Assembly: GCA_028872975.1 (NCBI GenBank)
Contig: JAGWNV010000124.1
Span: 1 to 7,488 of the forward strand
Direction: 5' to 3'
DNA from: Acidobacteriota bacterium
GTDB lineage: Bacteria; Actinomycetota; Acidimicrobiia; Acidimicrobiales; UBA8190
Length of the DNA stretch: 7,488 nucleotides
The notes beneath the pieces were generated by a model that saw nothing but the letters and a program-made list of their open reading frames with translations, had not been told where the DNA came from and ran no database searches. Below are positions 1 to 6,597 of this stretch, one piece after another. Each line of letters begins with the position of its first letter. The first letter of the stretch is position 1. The position numbers were made by a program, and so were the translations under genes.

Positions 1-81
1 GCCGAGCTCCTCCTGGAGCCACCGCACCGCCACCGACGTGTCGAGCCCACCGCTGTAGGCCAGGACCACCCGCTTCGCCAT
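1..81 (-). CDS. argG: Argininosuccinate synthase, N-terminal 27 codons only
   Basis: This is the start of argininosuccinate synthase, which joins citrulline and aspartate with ATP to make argininosuccinate, the seventh step of arginine synthesis. The minus strand from the ATG at 81-79 reads MAKRVVLAYSGGLDTSVAVR and continues WLQEELG to the window edge. The AYSGGLDTS stretch is the PP-loop ATP-binding motif typical of ArgG N-termini, so the identification is firm despite the short length. The rest of the gene lies outside the window. It follows argR after a 19-base gap and has its own SD, GGAG, 7 bases before the ATG. It is the last visible gene of the operon; argH would be expected next by comparison with mycobacteria. 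Confidence 0.93.
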   Translation of the reverse strand, partial: MAKRVVLAYSGGLDTSVAVRWLQEELG

Positions 82-88
82 CACCGCG

Positions 89-92
89 CTCC
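89..92 (-). promoter_or_regulatory. Shine-Dalgarno site of argG
   Basis: GGAG on the minus strand, 7 bases upstream of the argG ATG, within the 19-base argR-argG gap. argG is the only downstream gene of the operon that does not overlap its neighbour, so it probably depends on this site for independent initiation. Confidence 0.6.
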
Positions 93-100
93 GTTCTCGT

Positions 101-595
101 TCACGAGGATCGCCGATCGCCGTCCATGCCCGCCACCTCCGTGAGCCGCCCCGCCAGCCCGGCGCCGCCCACGTCCTCGGCGGCGACGACGAGGACGGTG
201 TCGTCGCCCGCCACCGTCCCCACCACGCCGGGGAACCCGCTGCGGTCGATGGCCGAGCCCACCACGTGGGCCGAGCCGGGTGGCGTCCGCAGGACCACCA
301 GGTTGCCGGAGTGGGCGACCTCGGCCACCCACTCCCCGAGGACCCGTCGCAGGTGGTCCTCGGGCGCCACCTGCCGCACCGGCAGCTCGGGGAGGGCATA
401 GACGGTCTCCCCGCCCGGGACCCGCACCTTCACCGCCCCGAGCTCCTCGAGGTCCCGGGACACGGTGGTCTGGGTGGCCTCGAGCCCCTCGGCAGAGAGG
501 AGCTCCACCAGCTGGGCCTGGCTCGTCACGGCGTGGGACTCGAGCAGCCGGGTGATCCGGTGCCGGCGCTGGGTCTTCCCGGCCCGGCCGTTCAC
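101..595 (-). CDS. argR: Arginine repressor ArgR
   Basis: ArgR is a hexameric DNA-binding repressor that uses arginine as co-repressor and controls arginine genes through ARG boxes. The 164-residue product starts with GTG at 595, chosen because it overlaps the argF stop (GTGA) and has a strong SD, GGGGGAGG at 603-610, 7 bases upstream. Residues about 8-60 are the winged helix-turn-helix, with the recognition segment TQTTVSRDLEELGAVKV at 41-57. Residues about 80-155 are the oligomerisation and arginine-binding domain, with the conserved GTVAGDDTVLV at 126-136, whose paired aspartates (131-132) contact arginine in the family. Length is normal. An open frame runs upstream through argF, but it is an antisense-like low-complexity Arg/Gly frame and not part of the protein. 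The likely target is the tandem site in front of argC, giving autoregulation of the whole operon. Confidence 0.95.
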   Translation of the reverse strand: MNGRAGKTQRRHRITRLLESHAVTSQAQLVELLSAEGLEATQTTVSRDLEELGAVKVRVPGGETVYALPELPVRQVAPEDHLRRVLGEWVAEVAHSGNLVVLRTPPGSAHVVGSAIDRSGFPGVVGTVAGDDTVLVVAAEDVGGAGLAGRLTEVAGMDGDRRSS

Positions 596-1565
596 GAGGC
601 GGCCTCCCCCACTCCCCCGCCGGCGCCGAGGAGCCAGCCCAGCAGTCCCCGCATGGCGTGGAGCCGGTTGGCCGCCTGCCGCCAGACCGCGCTCCGGGGG
701 CTCTCGAGGACCTCGGCGGAGATCTCCTCCCCCCGTCTCGCCGGCAGGCAGTGCAGCACCGCCGCTCCCGGCGCGGCGGCGGCGAGGAGCCGGTCGTCGA
801 TGCCGAAGCCGTCGAAGGCGGCCCGGCGCAGCGTGGCCTCCTCCTCCTGGCCCATCGACGTCCACACGTCGGTGTAGAGGGCGTCGGCGCCGGTGGCCGA
901 CTCGACCGGGTCGTGGCCGATCTCGACGTCGGCCCCGAGCCGGCCCAGGGCGGCGAGGTCCTCGGGCCCGGGGCTGTAGCCCTCGGGCGAGGCCGTGCGC
1001 ATCCGCATCCCGACCATGGCGGCGGCCTTGGCCAGGGACCGCCACACGTTGTTGGCGTCCCCCACGTAGCAGAGCGTCCGCCCCCCGAGGTCCCCGAGGA
1101 GCTGCCGCAACGTGAGCAGGTCGGCGAGGGCCTGGCAGGGATGGGCGGCGTCGGACAGGAGGTTCACGACCGGCACCGCCGCGGTCCCGATCCCGTCGTC
1201 GGGGCCGGGCCACCGGCGCCCCCCGCCGGCGTCGACGGCCGCCGACATCCGCACGAGGGTCTCGTGGTCGAGCACCCGGGCACAGATGGCGGCGTGGTAG
1301 CAGGCGAGGGTCCGGGCCACGTCCTCGGCCGTCTCCCGGACGTCGATCCCGACCTCTGTGCCCTGGACGTAGACGGGATGACCGCCGAGGGCCACCACGG
1401 CCAGTTCCGCCGAGCTCCGGGTCCGGGCCGAGGGCTTCTCGAACACGAGCGCCACGCCCCTGCCTCCGAGCAGGTCCCCGTGTGCGCCGGCGGGGGCGGC
1501 GGCGAGGGCGAGGACCTCCTCGAGCTCCCCGCACGACAGGTCGTCGACGTCGAGGACGTGGCGCG

Positions 1566-1569
<4 letters not shown>
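592..1569 (-). CDS. argF: Ornithine carbamoyltransferase
   Basis: This cytoplasmic enzyme makes citrulline from ornithine and carbamoyl phosphate. The 325-residue product starts at the ATG overlapping the argD stop (ATGA). Carbamoyl-phosphate motif FEKPSARTR is at 43-51 (usually STRTR), HPCQ at 143-146, GDANNV at 170-175, the ornithine loop DVWTSMGQEEE at 234-244, and the cysteine motif HCLPARRGEEI at 273-283. These order and space correctly for an OTCase rather than aspartate carbamoyltransferase. Unusual points are an extra Gly/Pro-rich loop of roughly 15-18 residues at about 113-130, just before VPVVNLLSD, and several substitutions at normally steady places: Ala48 for Thr in STRTR, Arg278 for His in LPAHRG, and QAANR for the usual EAENR. 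Core catalytic residues (Ser47, Arg49, Thr50, Arg51, His143, Gln146, Cys274, Arg302) are kept, so it is probably active. Its stop overlaps the argR GTG. Confidence 0.94.
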
Positions 1570-2770
<1,201 letters not shown>

Positions 2771-2774
<4 letters not shown>

Positions 2775-3721
2775 GGCGCCGGCTCCTCGGCGGGCCGGCC
2801 GGCGGTGACGAGGTCCTCGCCCACCATGGTCCCGACCCCCTCGTCGGTGAAGACCTCGAGCAGCAGCGCGTGGGGGACCCGGCCGTCGAGGACGTGCGCC
2901 CGCCGGACCCCGCCCCGGACGGCCCGGATGCAGGCCTCCGCCTTGGGCACCATGCCCCCCGCCGCCGTCCCCGCCGCCACCATTGCCTCGAGATCGGCGG
3001 CCGAGACGGTCCGGAGCAGGCTGGCGGGGTCGGCCGGTTCGGACCGGATGCCGCTCACGTCGGTGAGGAAGACGAGCTTCTCGGCTCCCAAGGCGGCCGC
3101 CACCGCGCCCGCCACGGCGTCGGCGTTGATGTTGTAGGCCTGCCCGGCGTCGTCGGTGCCGATGGTGGCAACCACCGGGATCAGCCCCTGGGCGAGGAGC
3201 CGCTCGAGGATCTCCGGCGCCACCACCTCGACGTCGCCCACGAAGCCGAGCTCGGCGTCCCGGGGCACGGCGCTGATGAGCTTGGCGTCCTCGCCGGAGA
3301 GCCCGACGGCGAGCGACCCGTGGACGTTCACCGCCGAGACGATGTCGCGGTTCACCTTTCCCACGAGGACCATCCGGACGACGTCGAGGGTCTCGGCGTC
3401 GGTGACCCGCATCCCGTCTCGGAACTCGGTCTCCTTGCCGAGGCGGGCGAGGAGCTCCCCGATCTGCGGCCCTCCGCCGTGGACGACCACCGGCAGCATC
3501 CCCACCGACCGCATGAGGACGATGTCCTGGGCGAAGGAGGCGAGGGCGGCCGCCTCCTCCTCGGCGCCCCCGCCGGCCAGGGCGTTGCCGCCGTACTTGA
3601 CGACCACCACCCGCTCCCAGAACCGCAGGATGTAGGGCAGGGCCTCCACGAGGACGGCCGCCTTGACCGTCGCCTCGGCCACCGTGGCCTCACCGGCCGG
3701 GGTGCCGGCTGGCGCCGTCAC
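2771..3721 (-). CDS. argB: Acetylglutamate kinase
   Basis: ArgB phosphorylates N-acetylglutamate with ATP, the second step of arginine synthesis. The 316-residue product starts with GTG at 3721, overlapping the argJ stop (GTGA), with AGGA about 7 bases upstream. Amino acid kinase motifs are VVVVKYGGNAL (38-48, Lys42), VVVHGGGPQI (78-87), FRDGMRVTDAETLDVV (100-115, substrate site), GLSGEDAKL (140-148), NINADAVAGAVA (197-208) and GGMVPK (255-260, Lys260). Residues about 12-36 form an extra N-terminal helical segment before the first strand. In the family this extension marks the hexameric, arginine-inhibited enzymes, as in Pseudomonas and Thermotoga, and fits the presence of argJ, where ArgB rather than ArgA is the control point. 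Inhibition by arginine is therefore inferred, not shown. The C-terminal GVGTMV motif is also as in arginine-sensitive members. Confidence 0.95.
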
Positions 3722-4890
3722 GACGTCGTCCTGTTCTCGTCGATGTAGCCGTGGCCGAGGTCGGTGCCGAGCACGGCGCCGGTCCCCCCGCCGAGCCCGA
3801 GGTCGCCACGGATCTCCACGTGGGCCCCGGCCATGTGGGCGGCGACGGCGGCGGCGTCGTGGGCGGCGGAGACGCCGTGGCGGCACACGCAGACGTCGCC
3901 GTAGGAGATCGCCACCCGGTCGGCCTCGAAGCCGACCCCCGCCGAGCCGAGCTCGCTCATCACCCGGCCCCAGTAGGGGTCCTCGCCGTTCACCGAGCAC
4001 TTGACGAGCATCGACCCCGCCACCCTCCTCGCCGCCGCGTGGGCCTCCTCGTCGGACCCGGCGCCGGTCACCACCACCCGGAAGACCTTGGTGCCCCCTT
4101 CGGCGTCGGCGGCCATGGCCTCGGCGAGCTGCCGGCACGCCTCGCCGAGGGCCTCGCCCAGCGCCTCGGTCGAGGGCGACGTGCCCGACCCCCCGCCGGC
4201 CAGCACGAGCACGGTGTCGTTCGTCGAGGTGCACCCGTCCACGGTGAGGGTGTTGAACGACCCTGTCACGGCCCGGGCCAGGGCCGTCCCCAGCGCGGCC
4301 CCGGCGCAGACGGCGTCGGTGGTGAGCACGGCCAGCATGGTGGCCATGTCGGGGGCGAGCATGGCCGCCCCCTTGGCCATGGCTCCCACGGTGAACCCGT
4401 CGCCCACCACCACGGCCTCCTTGCGGACGGTGTCGGTCGTCATGATGGCGCTCGCCGCCGCCACCGCCGCCTCCCGGCCGCCGGCCCGGGCCGCCACCAG
4501 CCCCGGGATGCCCTGTGCCACGGGGCCCATGGGAAGGGGGATCCCGATGAGGCCGGTCGAGCACACGAGCACCTCCTCGCTGGCGCTCCCGAGGTCGTCG
4601 CCCACGAGCCGGCACATCCGCTCGGCGTCGGCCCGGCCGGGGTCCCCGGTGGCGGCGTTGGCGTTCCCGCTCGAGAGCACGACGGCAGCGGCCCGCCCGC
4701 CGGTGGCGGCCAGATGGGCCCGGCTCACGAGCACCGGCGCCGCCGCCGCCCGGTTGCTCGTGAAGACCCCCGCCGCCGGGACGGCGACGGCGTCCTCGGT
4801 GGCCACGAGGGCGAGGTCGAGGGCGCCCGAGGCCTTGATCCCGCACGCCGCCCCGGCCGCCACGAACCCTCGGGGGGCCGTGACGCTCAC
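3718..4890 (-). CDS. argJ: Ornithine acetyltransferase ArgJ (possibly bifunctional)
   Basis: ArgJ moves the acetyl group from N-acetylornithine to glutamate, giving ornithine and regenerating N-acetylglutamate; some members also acetylate glutamate from acetyl-CoA. The 390-residue precursor starts with GTG at 4890, overlapping the argC stop (GTGA). The hallmark self-cleavage site is KGAAMLAPDMATMLAVLTTD at 173-192: the family cuts between Ala183 and Thr184, leaving Thr184 as the nucleophile of an approximately 207-residue beta chain. Supporting motifs are SSGNANAATG (73-82), CSTGLIG (110-116) for the oxyanion region, FNTLTVDGCTSTNDT and the near-terminal GHGYIDEN. Length is typical. The precursor opens with the usual FVAAGAACGIK. 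An ArgJ here implies the cyclic (acetyl-recycling) pathway. Whether it also has N-acetylglutamate synthase activity cannot be told from sequence. Confidence 0.95.
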   Translation of the reverse strand: MSVTAPRGFVAAGAACGIKASGALDLALVATEDAVAVPAAGVFTSNRAAAAPVLVSRAHLAATGGRAAAVVLSSGNANAATGDPGRADAERMCRLVGDDLGSASEEVLVCSTGLIGIPLPMGPVAQGIPGLVAARAGGREAAVAAASAIMTTDTVRKEAVVVGDGFTVGAMAKGAAMLAPDMATMLAVLTTDAVCAGAALGTALARAVTGSFNTLTVDGCTSTNDTVLVLAGGGSGTSPSTEALGEALGEACRQLAEAMAADAEGGTKVFRVVVTGAGSDEEAHAAARRVAGSMLVKCSVNGEDPYWGRVMSELGSAGVGFEADRVAISYGDVCVCRHGVSAAHDAAAVAAHMAGAHVEIRGDLGLGGGTGAVLGTDLGHGYIDENRTTS

Positions 4891-5903
4891 GGGTAGACCC
4901 CGGCCACGCTCAGCCCGGCCGCCTCGTCGAAGCCGAGCGCCAGGTTGGCGCACTGGACGGCCTGGCCCGAGGCGCCCTTGCCGAGGTTGTCGAGGGCGCA
5001 GATGGCGACCACCCAGCCGGTCCGCTCGTCGACCCGGGCCGTGATCTGGGCGCTGTTGGACCCGAGGGTGGCTTTGGTCGAGGGCGAGGCCTCGGAGACC
5101 GACACGAAGCGACGTCCGGCGTAGGCCTCGGCCAGTGTCTCCAGCACGGCCGCCTGCACGACGCGCCCCGCCGGCCGGGCGTAGCAGGTGGCGAGGATGC
5201 CCCGGTTCATCGGCGCCAGATGCGGGGTGAAGAGGACCTGGGCGCCGATGGCCTGCTCCATCTCCGGAGTGTGCCGGTGGCGCAGGAGCCCGTAGGCGCT
5301 GAAGTCCTCGTCCACGGCGTTGAAGTGCGTCGTCTCCTTGGGCGACCGTCCCGCCCCCGAGACCCCGCTGGCGGCGTCGACGACGACGCCGGTCGTCTCG
5401 ACGAGCCCGGCCCCGACGAGCGGCGCCAGCGCCAGGGCGGCGGCCGTCGGGTAGCACCCCGGGGCGGCGACGAACGCTGCACCCGGGAGGCGCTCGCCGA
5501 AGAGCTCGGGGATCCCGTAGACGAACCGGCCGAGGAGCTCGGGCGCCCCGTGGGCCAGCCCGTACCACTCCTCGTAGGTCGCCGCGTCCCCCAGCCGGAA
5601 GTCGGCGGAGAGGTCGACGACGAGCCGGTGGCCGCCCTCGGCGAGGGCCGGGACGACCTCCTGGGAGGCCCCGTGCGGGAGGGCCAGGAAGACGACGTCG
5701 AGGCCGGCCAGGTCGGCCGGACCGGCGGCGGCCAGGACGAGATCGGGATAGACGGCCCGCAGGGACGGATAGAGGTCGCCCACCGCCCTGCCCGCCTGGC
5801 TCTCCCCGCCCGCCACCGCCACCTCGAGCTCCGGATGCCCGGCGCAGAGCCGCAAGAGCTCGGCGCCGGCGAAGCCCGACGCCCCGAGGATGCCTACCTG
5901 CAT
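4887..5903 (-). CDS. argC: N-acetyl-gamma-glutamyl-phosphate reductase
   Basis: ArgC reduces N-acetylglutamyl phosphate to the semialdehyde with NADPH, the third step of arginine synthesis. I chose the ATG at 5903, giving 338 residues beginning MQVGILGASGFAGAELLRL, because the nucleotide-binding GASGFAG motif then sits at its usual distance from the N-terminus. An in-frame ATG at 5921 would add MSYSDA but lies upstream of the -10 box. Catalytic Cys150 is in APGCYPT (148-153), His211 in HRHTPE, and PHLAPMNRG (228-235) and CALDNLGKGASGQAVQ near the end are family motifs. Length is normal. It is the first gene of the operon; no SD precedes it and the -10 is 6 bases upstream, suggesting a leaderless message. 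Tandem ARG-box-like sites cover this start. Confidence 0.95.
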   Translation of the reverse strand: MQVGILGASGFAGAELLRLCAGHPELEVAVAGGESQAGRAVGDLYPSLRAVYPDLVLAAAGPADLAGLDVVFLALPHGASQEVVPALAEGGHRLVVDLSADFRLGDAATYEEWYGLAHGAPELLGRFVYGIPELFGERLPGAAFVAAPGCYPTAAALALAPLVGAGLVETTGVVVDAASGVSGAGRSPKETTHFNAVDEDFSAYGLLRHRHTPEMEQAIGAQVLFTPHLAPMNRGILATCYARPAGRVVQAAVLETLAEAYAGRRFVSVSEASPSTKATLGSNSAQITARVDERTGWVVAICALDNLGKGASGQAVQCANLALGFDEAAGLSVAGVYP

Positions 5904-5919
5904 TGCATCACTATACGAC
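5902..5919. promoter_or_regulatory. Putative ARG box 1 (ArgR operator)
   Basis: ATTGCATCACTATACGAC on the plus strand: half-site TGCAT, 4-base spacer, ATACG, an imperfect palindrome in the layout of ArgR sites (NTGAAT-N4-ATTCAN in E. coli; TGCAT-type half-sites in actinobacteria). It covers the predicted -10 and reaches the argC start codon, so binding would block RNA polymerase. Confidence rests on the pairing with box 2 and on argR being in the same operon. Confidence 0.5.
5910..5915 (-). promoter_or_regulatory. Predicted -10 element of the arg operon promoter
   Basis: TATAGT on the minus strand, a 5/6 match to TATAAT, separated by 6 bases from the argC ATG. A start site 7 bases downstream would be the A of that ATG. 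No convincing -35 hexamer is visible at 16-18 bases spacing (GGGCAT-like sequence there), which is common for actinobacterial promoters. Confidence 0.55.
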
Positions 5920-5921
5920 AT

Positions 5922-5939
5922 TCTGCATAGTCATGCCCG
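5922..5939. promoter_or_regulatory. Putative ARG box 2 (ArgR operator)
   Basis: TCTGCATAGTCATGCCCG on the plus strand, with exact arms GCAT-AGTC-ATGC. Its centre is 20 bp from that of box 1, leaving 2 bp between the two 18-bp sites. In E. coli, ArgR operators are pairs of 18-bp boxes separated by 2-3 bp and bound by one hexamer, so the spacing supports both sites. It lies between the argC -10 and the promoter of the opposite gene. Confidence 0.55.
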
Positions 5940-5951
5940 CACGCCACGCTC

Positions 5952-5980
5952 TTGTCCGTCTCATGCTGTTTCGTTATCTT
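5952..5980 (+). promoter_or_regulatory. Predicted promoter of the divergent small gene
   Basis: TTGTCC at 5952-5957 (4/6 to TTGACA), 17-base spacer, TATCTT at 5975-5980 (4/6 to TATAAT and fitting the actinobacterial TAnnnT). Transcription would start around 5987-5989, at or just before the ATG at 5989. No SD precedes that ATG, consistent with a leaderless or nearly leaderless message. Confidence 0.45.
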
Positions 5981-5988
5981 TCATTTCC

Positions 5989-6360
5989 ATGACCGAGCCC
6001 GAGGTGGCCACGATCCTGCGCCACGTGCCCGAATTCGCCCCCCGCTACCTGGCCATGGTGGAGGCCGCCGACGGCGATCCCGGGGCGGTCGCCACCTTCG
6101 GGGAGCTCGCCGACTTCACCGCCGACCTGGCCGGGCGGCTGGCGGACCTCCGCCCCGTCCTCCTCCGGGTCCTGGGCGGCGTGGAGGAGGTGGCGGCCGA
6201 CTCGCCCGACGCCGAGGAACTCGTGGGCTGGGCCTTCCTCGACAGCCTCTCCCCCGCCGAGCAGGAGCTGCTCCGGCCCTGGCTCGGCCCCGCCACCAGG
6301 GACGCCCTGGCCCGGCTCGAGGGCCCACCGGCGCCCGGGCGCGACGGGGGGCGCCCCTGA
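5989..6360 (+). CDS. Acidic small protein of unknown function
   Basis: A 123-residue protein starting MTEPEVATILRHVPEFAPRY. I do not recognise the family with confidence; the C-terminal helical half (DSPDAEELVGWAFLDSLSPA at 71-90, then LRPWLG at 95-100) is vaguely like the small actinobacterial DUF7674-type proteins, which is only an impression. It has no signal peptide or membrane segment, is rich in Ala, Glu, Asp and Leu, and is probably all-helical and cytoplasmic. The last 12 residues are Gly/Pro/Arg-rich and are encoded by the left arm of a terminator hairpin. The open frame continues upstream to 5890, but that stretch runs antisense through the argC start and operator and reads unlike protein, so the ATG at 5989 just after a promoter is preferred. 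It is divergent from argC across 85 bases and could share ArgR control. Third-position GC is high, as in a real gene of this genome. Confidence 0.72.
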   Translation: MTEPEVATILRHVPEFAPRYLAMVEAADGDPGAVATFGELADFTADLAGRLADLRPVLLRVLGGVEEVAADSPDAEELVGWAFLDSLSPAEQELLRPWLGPATRDALARLEGPPAPGRDGGRP

Positions 6361-6374
6361 GGGCGCCCCCCGTC
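6343..6374. terminator. Perfect 14-bp hairpin, likely bidirectional terminator
   Basis: Arms GACGGGGGGCGCCC (6343-6356) and GGGCGCCCCCCGTC (6361-6374) are exact complements around a 4-base loop CTGA. The loop contains the TGA stop of the plus-strand gene ending at 6360. No U-tract follows on either strand, so it would be an actinobacterial-style I-shaped terminator or a 3'-end stabiliser. It lies between converging frames: the 123-residue gene from the left and the putative short minus-strand frame ending at 6383 from the right. Confidence 0.7.
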
Positions 6375-6382
6375 ATCGTCCT

Positions 6383-6496
6383 TCACTGGAAAAAGGCACC
6401 GGATCCCCCGTACTGCGCCGGGTGGGACGAAGCCCGGCTGGTGGTTCCGGCGGGTAACTGGCTGGGATTCGCCAGGTGGTCCAGCTGCCGCCTCAG
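6383..6496 (-). CDS. Putative 37-codon small ORF downstream of the strong SD
   Basis: Minus-strand frame that reads (L/M)RRQLDHLANPSQLPAGTT and continues SRASSHPAQYGGSGAFFQ to a TGA at 6385-6383, nine bases before the hairpin arm. The only nearby start is a CTG at 6496-6494, which overlaps the TGA of the 14-codon frame as CTGA, mimicking the GTGA/ATGA overlaps of the arg operon; GGAGG at 6507-6511 lies 10 bases upstream. The same frame is open back to 6529, so an ATT start at 6523 or a -1 frameshift from the first frame are alternatives. It has no recognised domain and uses some codons rare in this genome (AAT, TTA, TTT). It could equally be untranslated RNA. Low confidence. Confidence 0.28.
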   Translation of the reverse strand: MRRQLDHLANPSQLPAGTTSRASSHPAQYGGSGAFFQ

Positions 6497-6548
6497 CGGC
6501 CAGCCACCTCCAGGGTCCCGAATCGTTGACTATGCAGTTGGACCACCT
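6474..6548 (-). promoter_or_regulatory. Inverted repeat able to mask the strong SD
   Basis: On the minus strand AGGTGGTCCA (6548-6539), the core of the SD, is an exact complement of TGGACCACCT (6483-6474). The 10-bp helix would enclose a 55-base loop holding the whole 14-codon frame. A second SD-like GGAGGTGG (6504-6511) in the loop could compete for the same CCACCT, giving two exclusive folds. This is the layout of a translational attenuator, but no folding calculation was possible. Confidence 0.35.
6493..6537 (-). CDS. Putative 14-codon leader peptide after the strong SD
   Basis: From CTG at 6537-6535, 8 bases after the GGAGG core, the minus strand reads (L/M)HSQRFGTLEVAGR and stops with TGA at 6495-6493. 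A GTG at 6546 in the same frame would add VVQ but lies inside the SD. CTG starts are rare, so the case rests on the exceptional SD placed at the right distance. I do not recognise the peptide. If real it may act as a leader that controls the overlapping frame ending at 6383. Confidence 0.28.
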   Translation of the reverse strand: MHSQRFGTLEVAGR

Positions 6549-6555
6549 CCTTTCT
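6540..6555 (-). promoter_or_regulatory. Exceptionally long Shine-Dalgarno sequence
   Basis: AGAAAGGAGGTGGTCC on the minus strand. The usual bacterial 16S rRNA 3' end is GGATCACCTCCTTTCT; the two match at 15 of 16 positions and the last pair is G-U, so all 16 bases could pair. Normal genes in this window have 4-8 base SDs. A weak extended -10, TGC-TATGGG (6570-6562), would place an RNA 5' end near 6555, right at this element. Confidence 0.5.
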
Positions 6556-6597
6556 CTGGTGCCCATAGCAGTACCACACGCCGACGCGGCGACGGTG

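Noticed and set aside
101..1534. 477-codon open frame upstream-extending argR
   Set aside because: Only the last 164 codons read as protein; the upstream part is the off-frame shadow of argF. The GTG at 595 has a strong SD and overlaps the argF stop.
6383..6430. U-tract terminator on the minus strand (GGCGC...GTGCC followed by TTTTT)
   Set aside because: The stem is only 5 bp with a G-U pair, and the T-run falls inside the putative 37-codon frame. The 14-bp hairpin just beyond is a much better candidate.
6527..6537. Eleven-base word TGACTATGCAG shared with ARG box 2 of argC (opposite strand, 5923-5933), suggesting ArgR control of the 6375-6570 element
   Set aside because: Only one half-site (TGCAT) plus the spacer is shared; the second half is AACGA, not ATGC. 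A shared 11-mer in 7.5 kb is not significant by itself.
6540..6555. Fragment of a 16S rRNA gene 3' end on the plus strand (GGACCACCTCCTTTCT)
   Set aside because: The similarity stops at these 16 bases; upstream and downstream do not resemble helix 45 or the 16S-23S spacer, and there is one mismatch. A strong SD on the minus strand explains it better.
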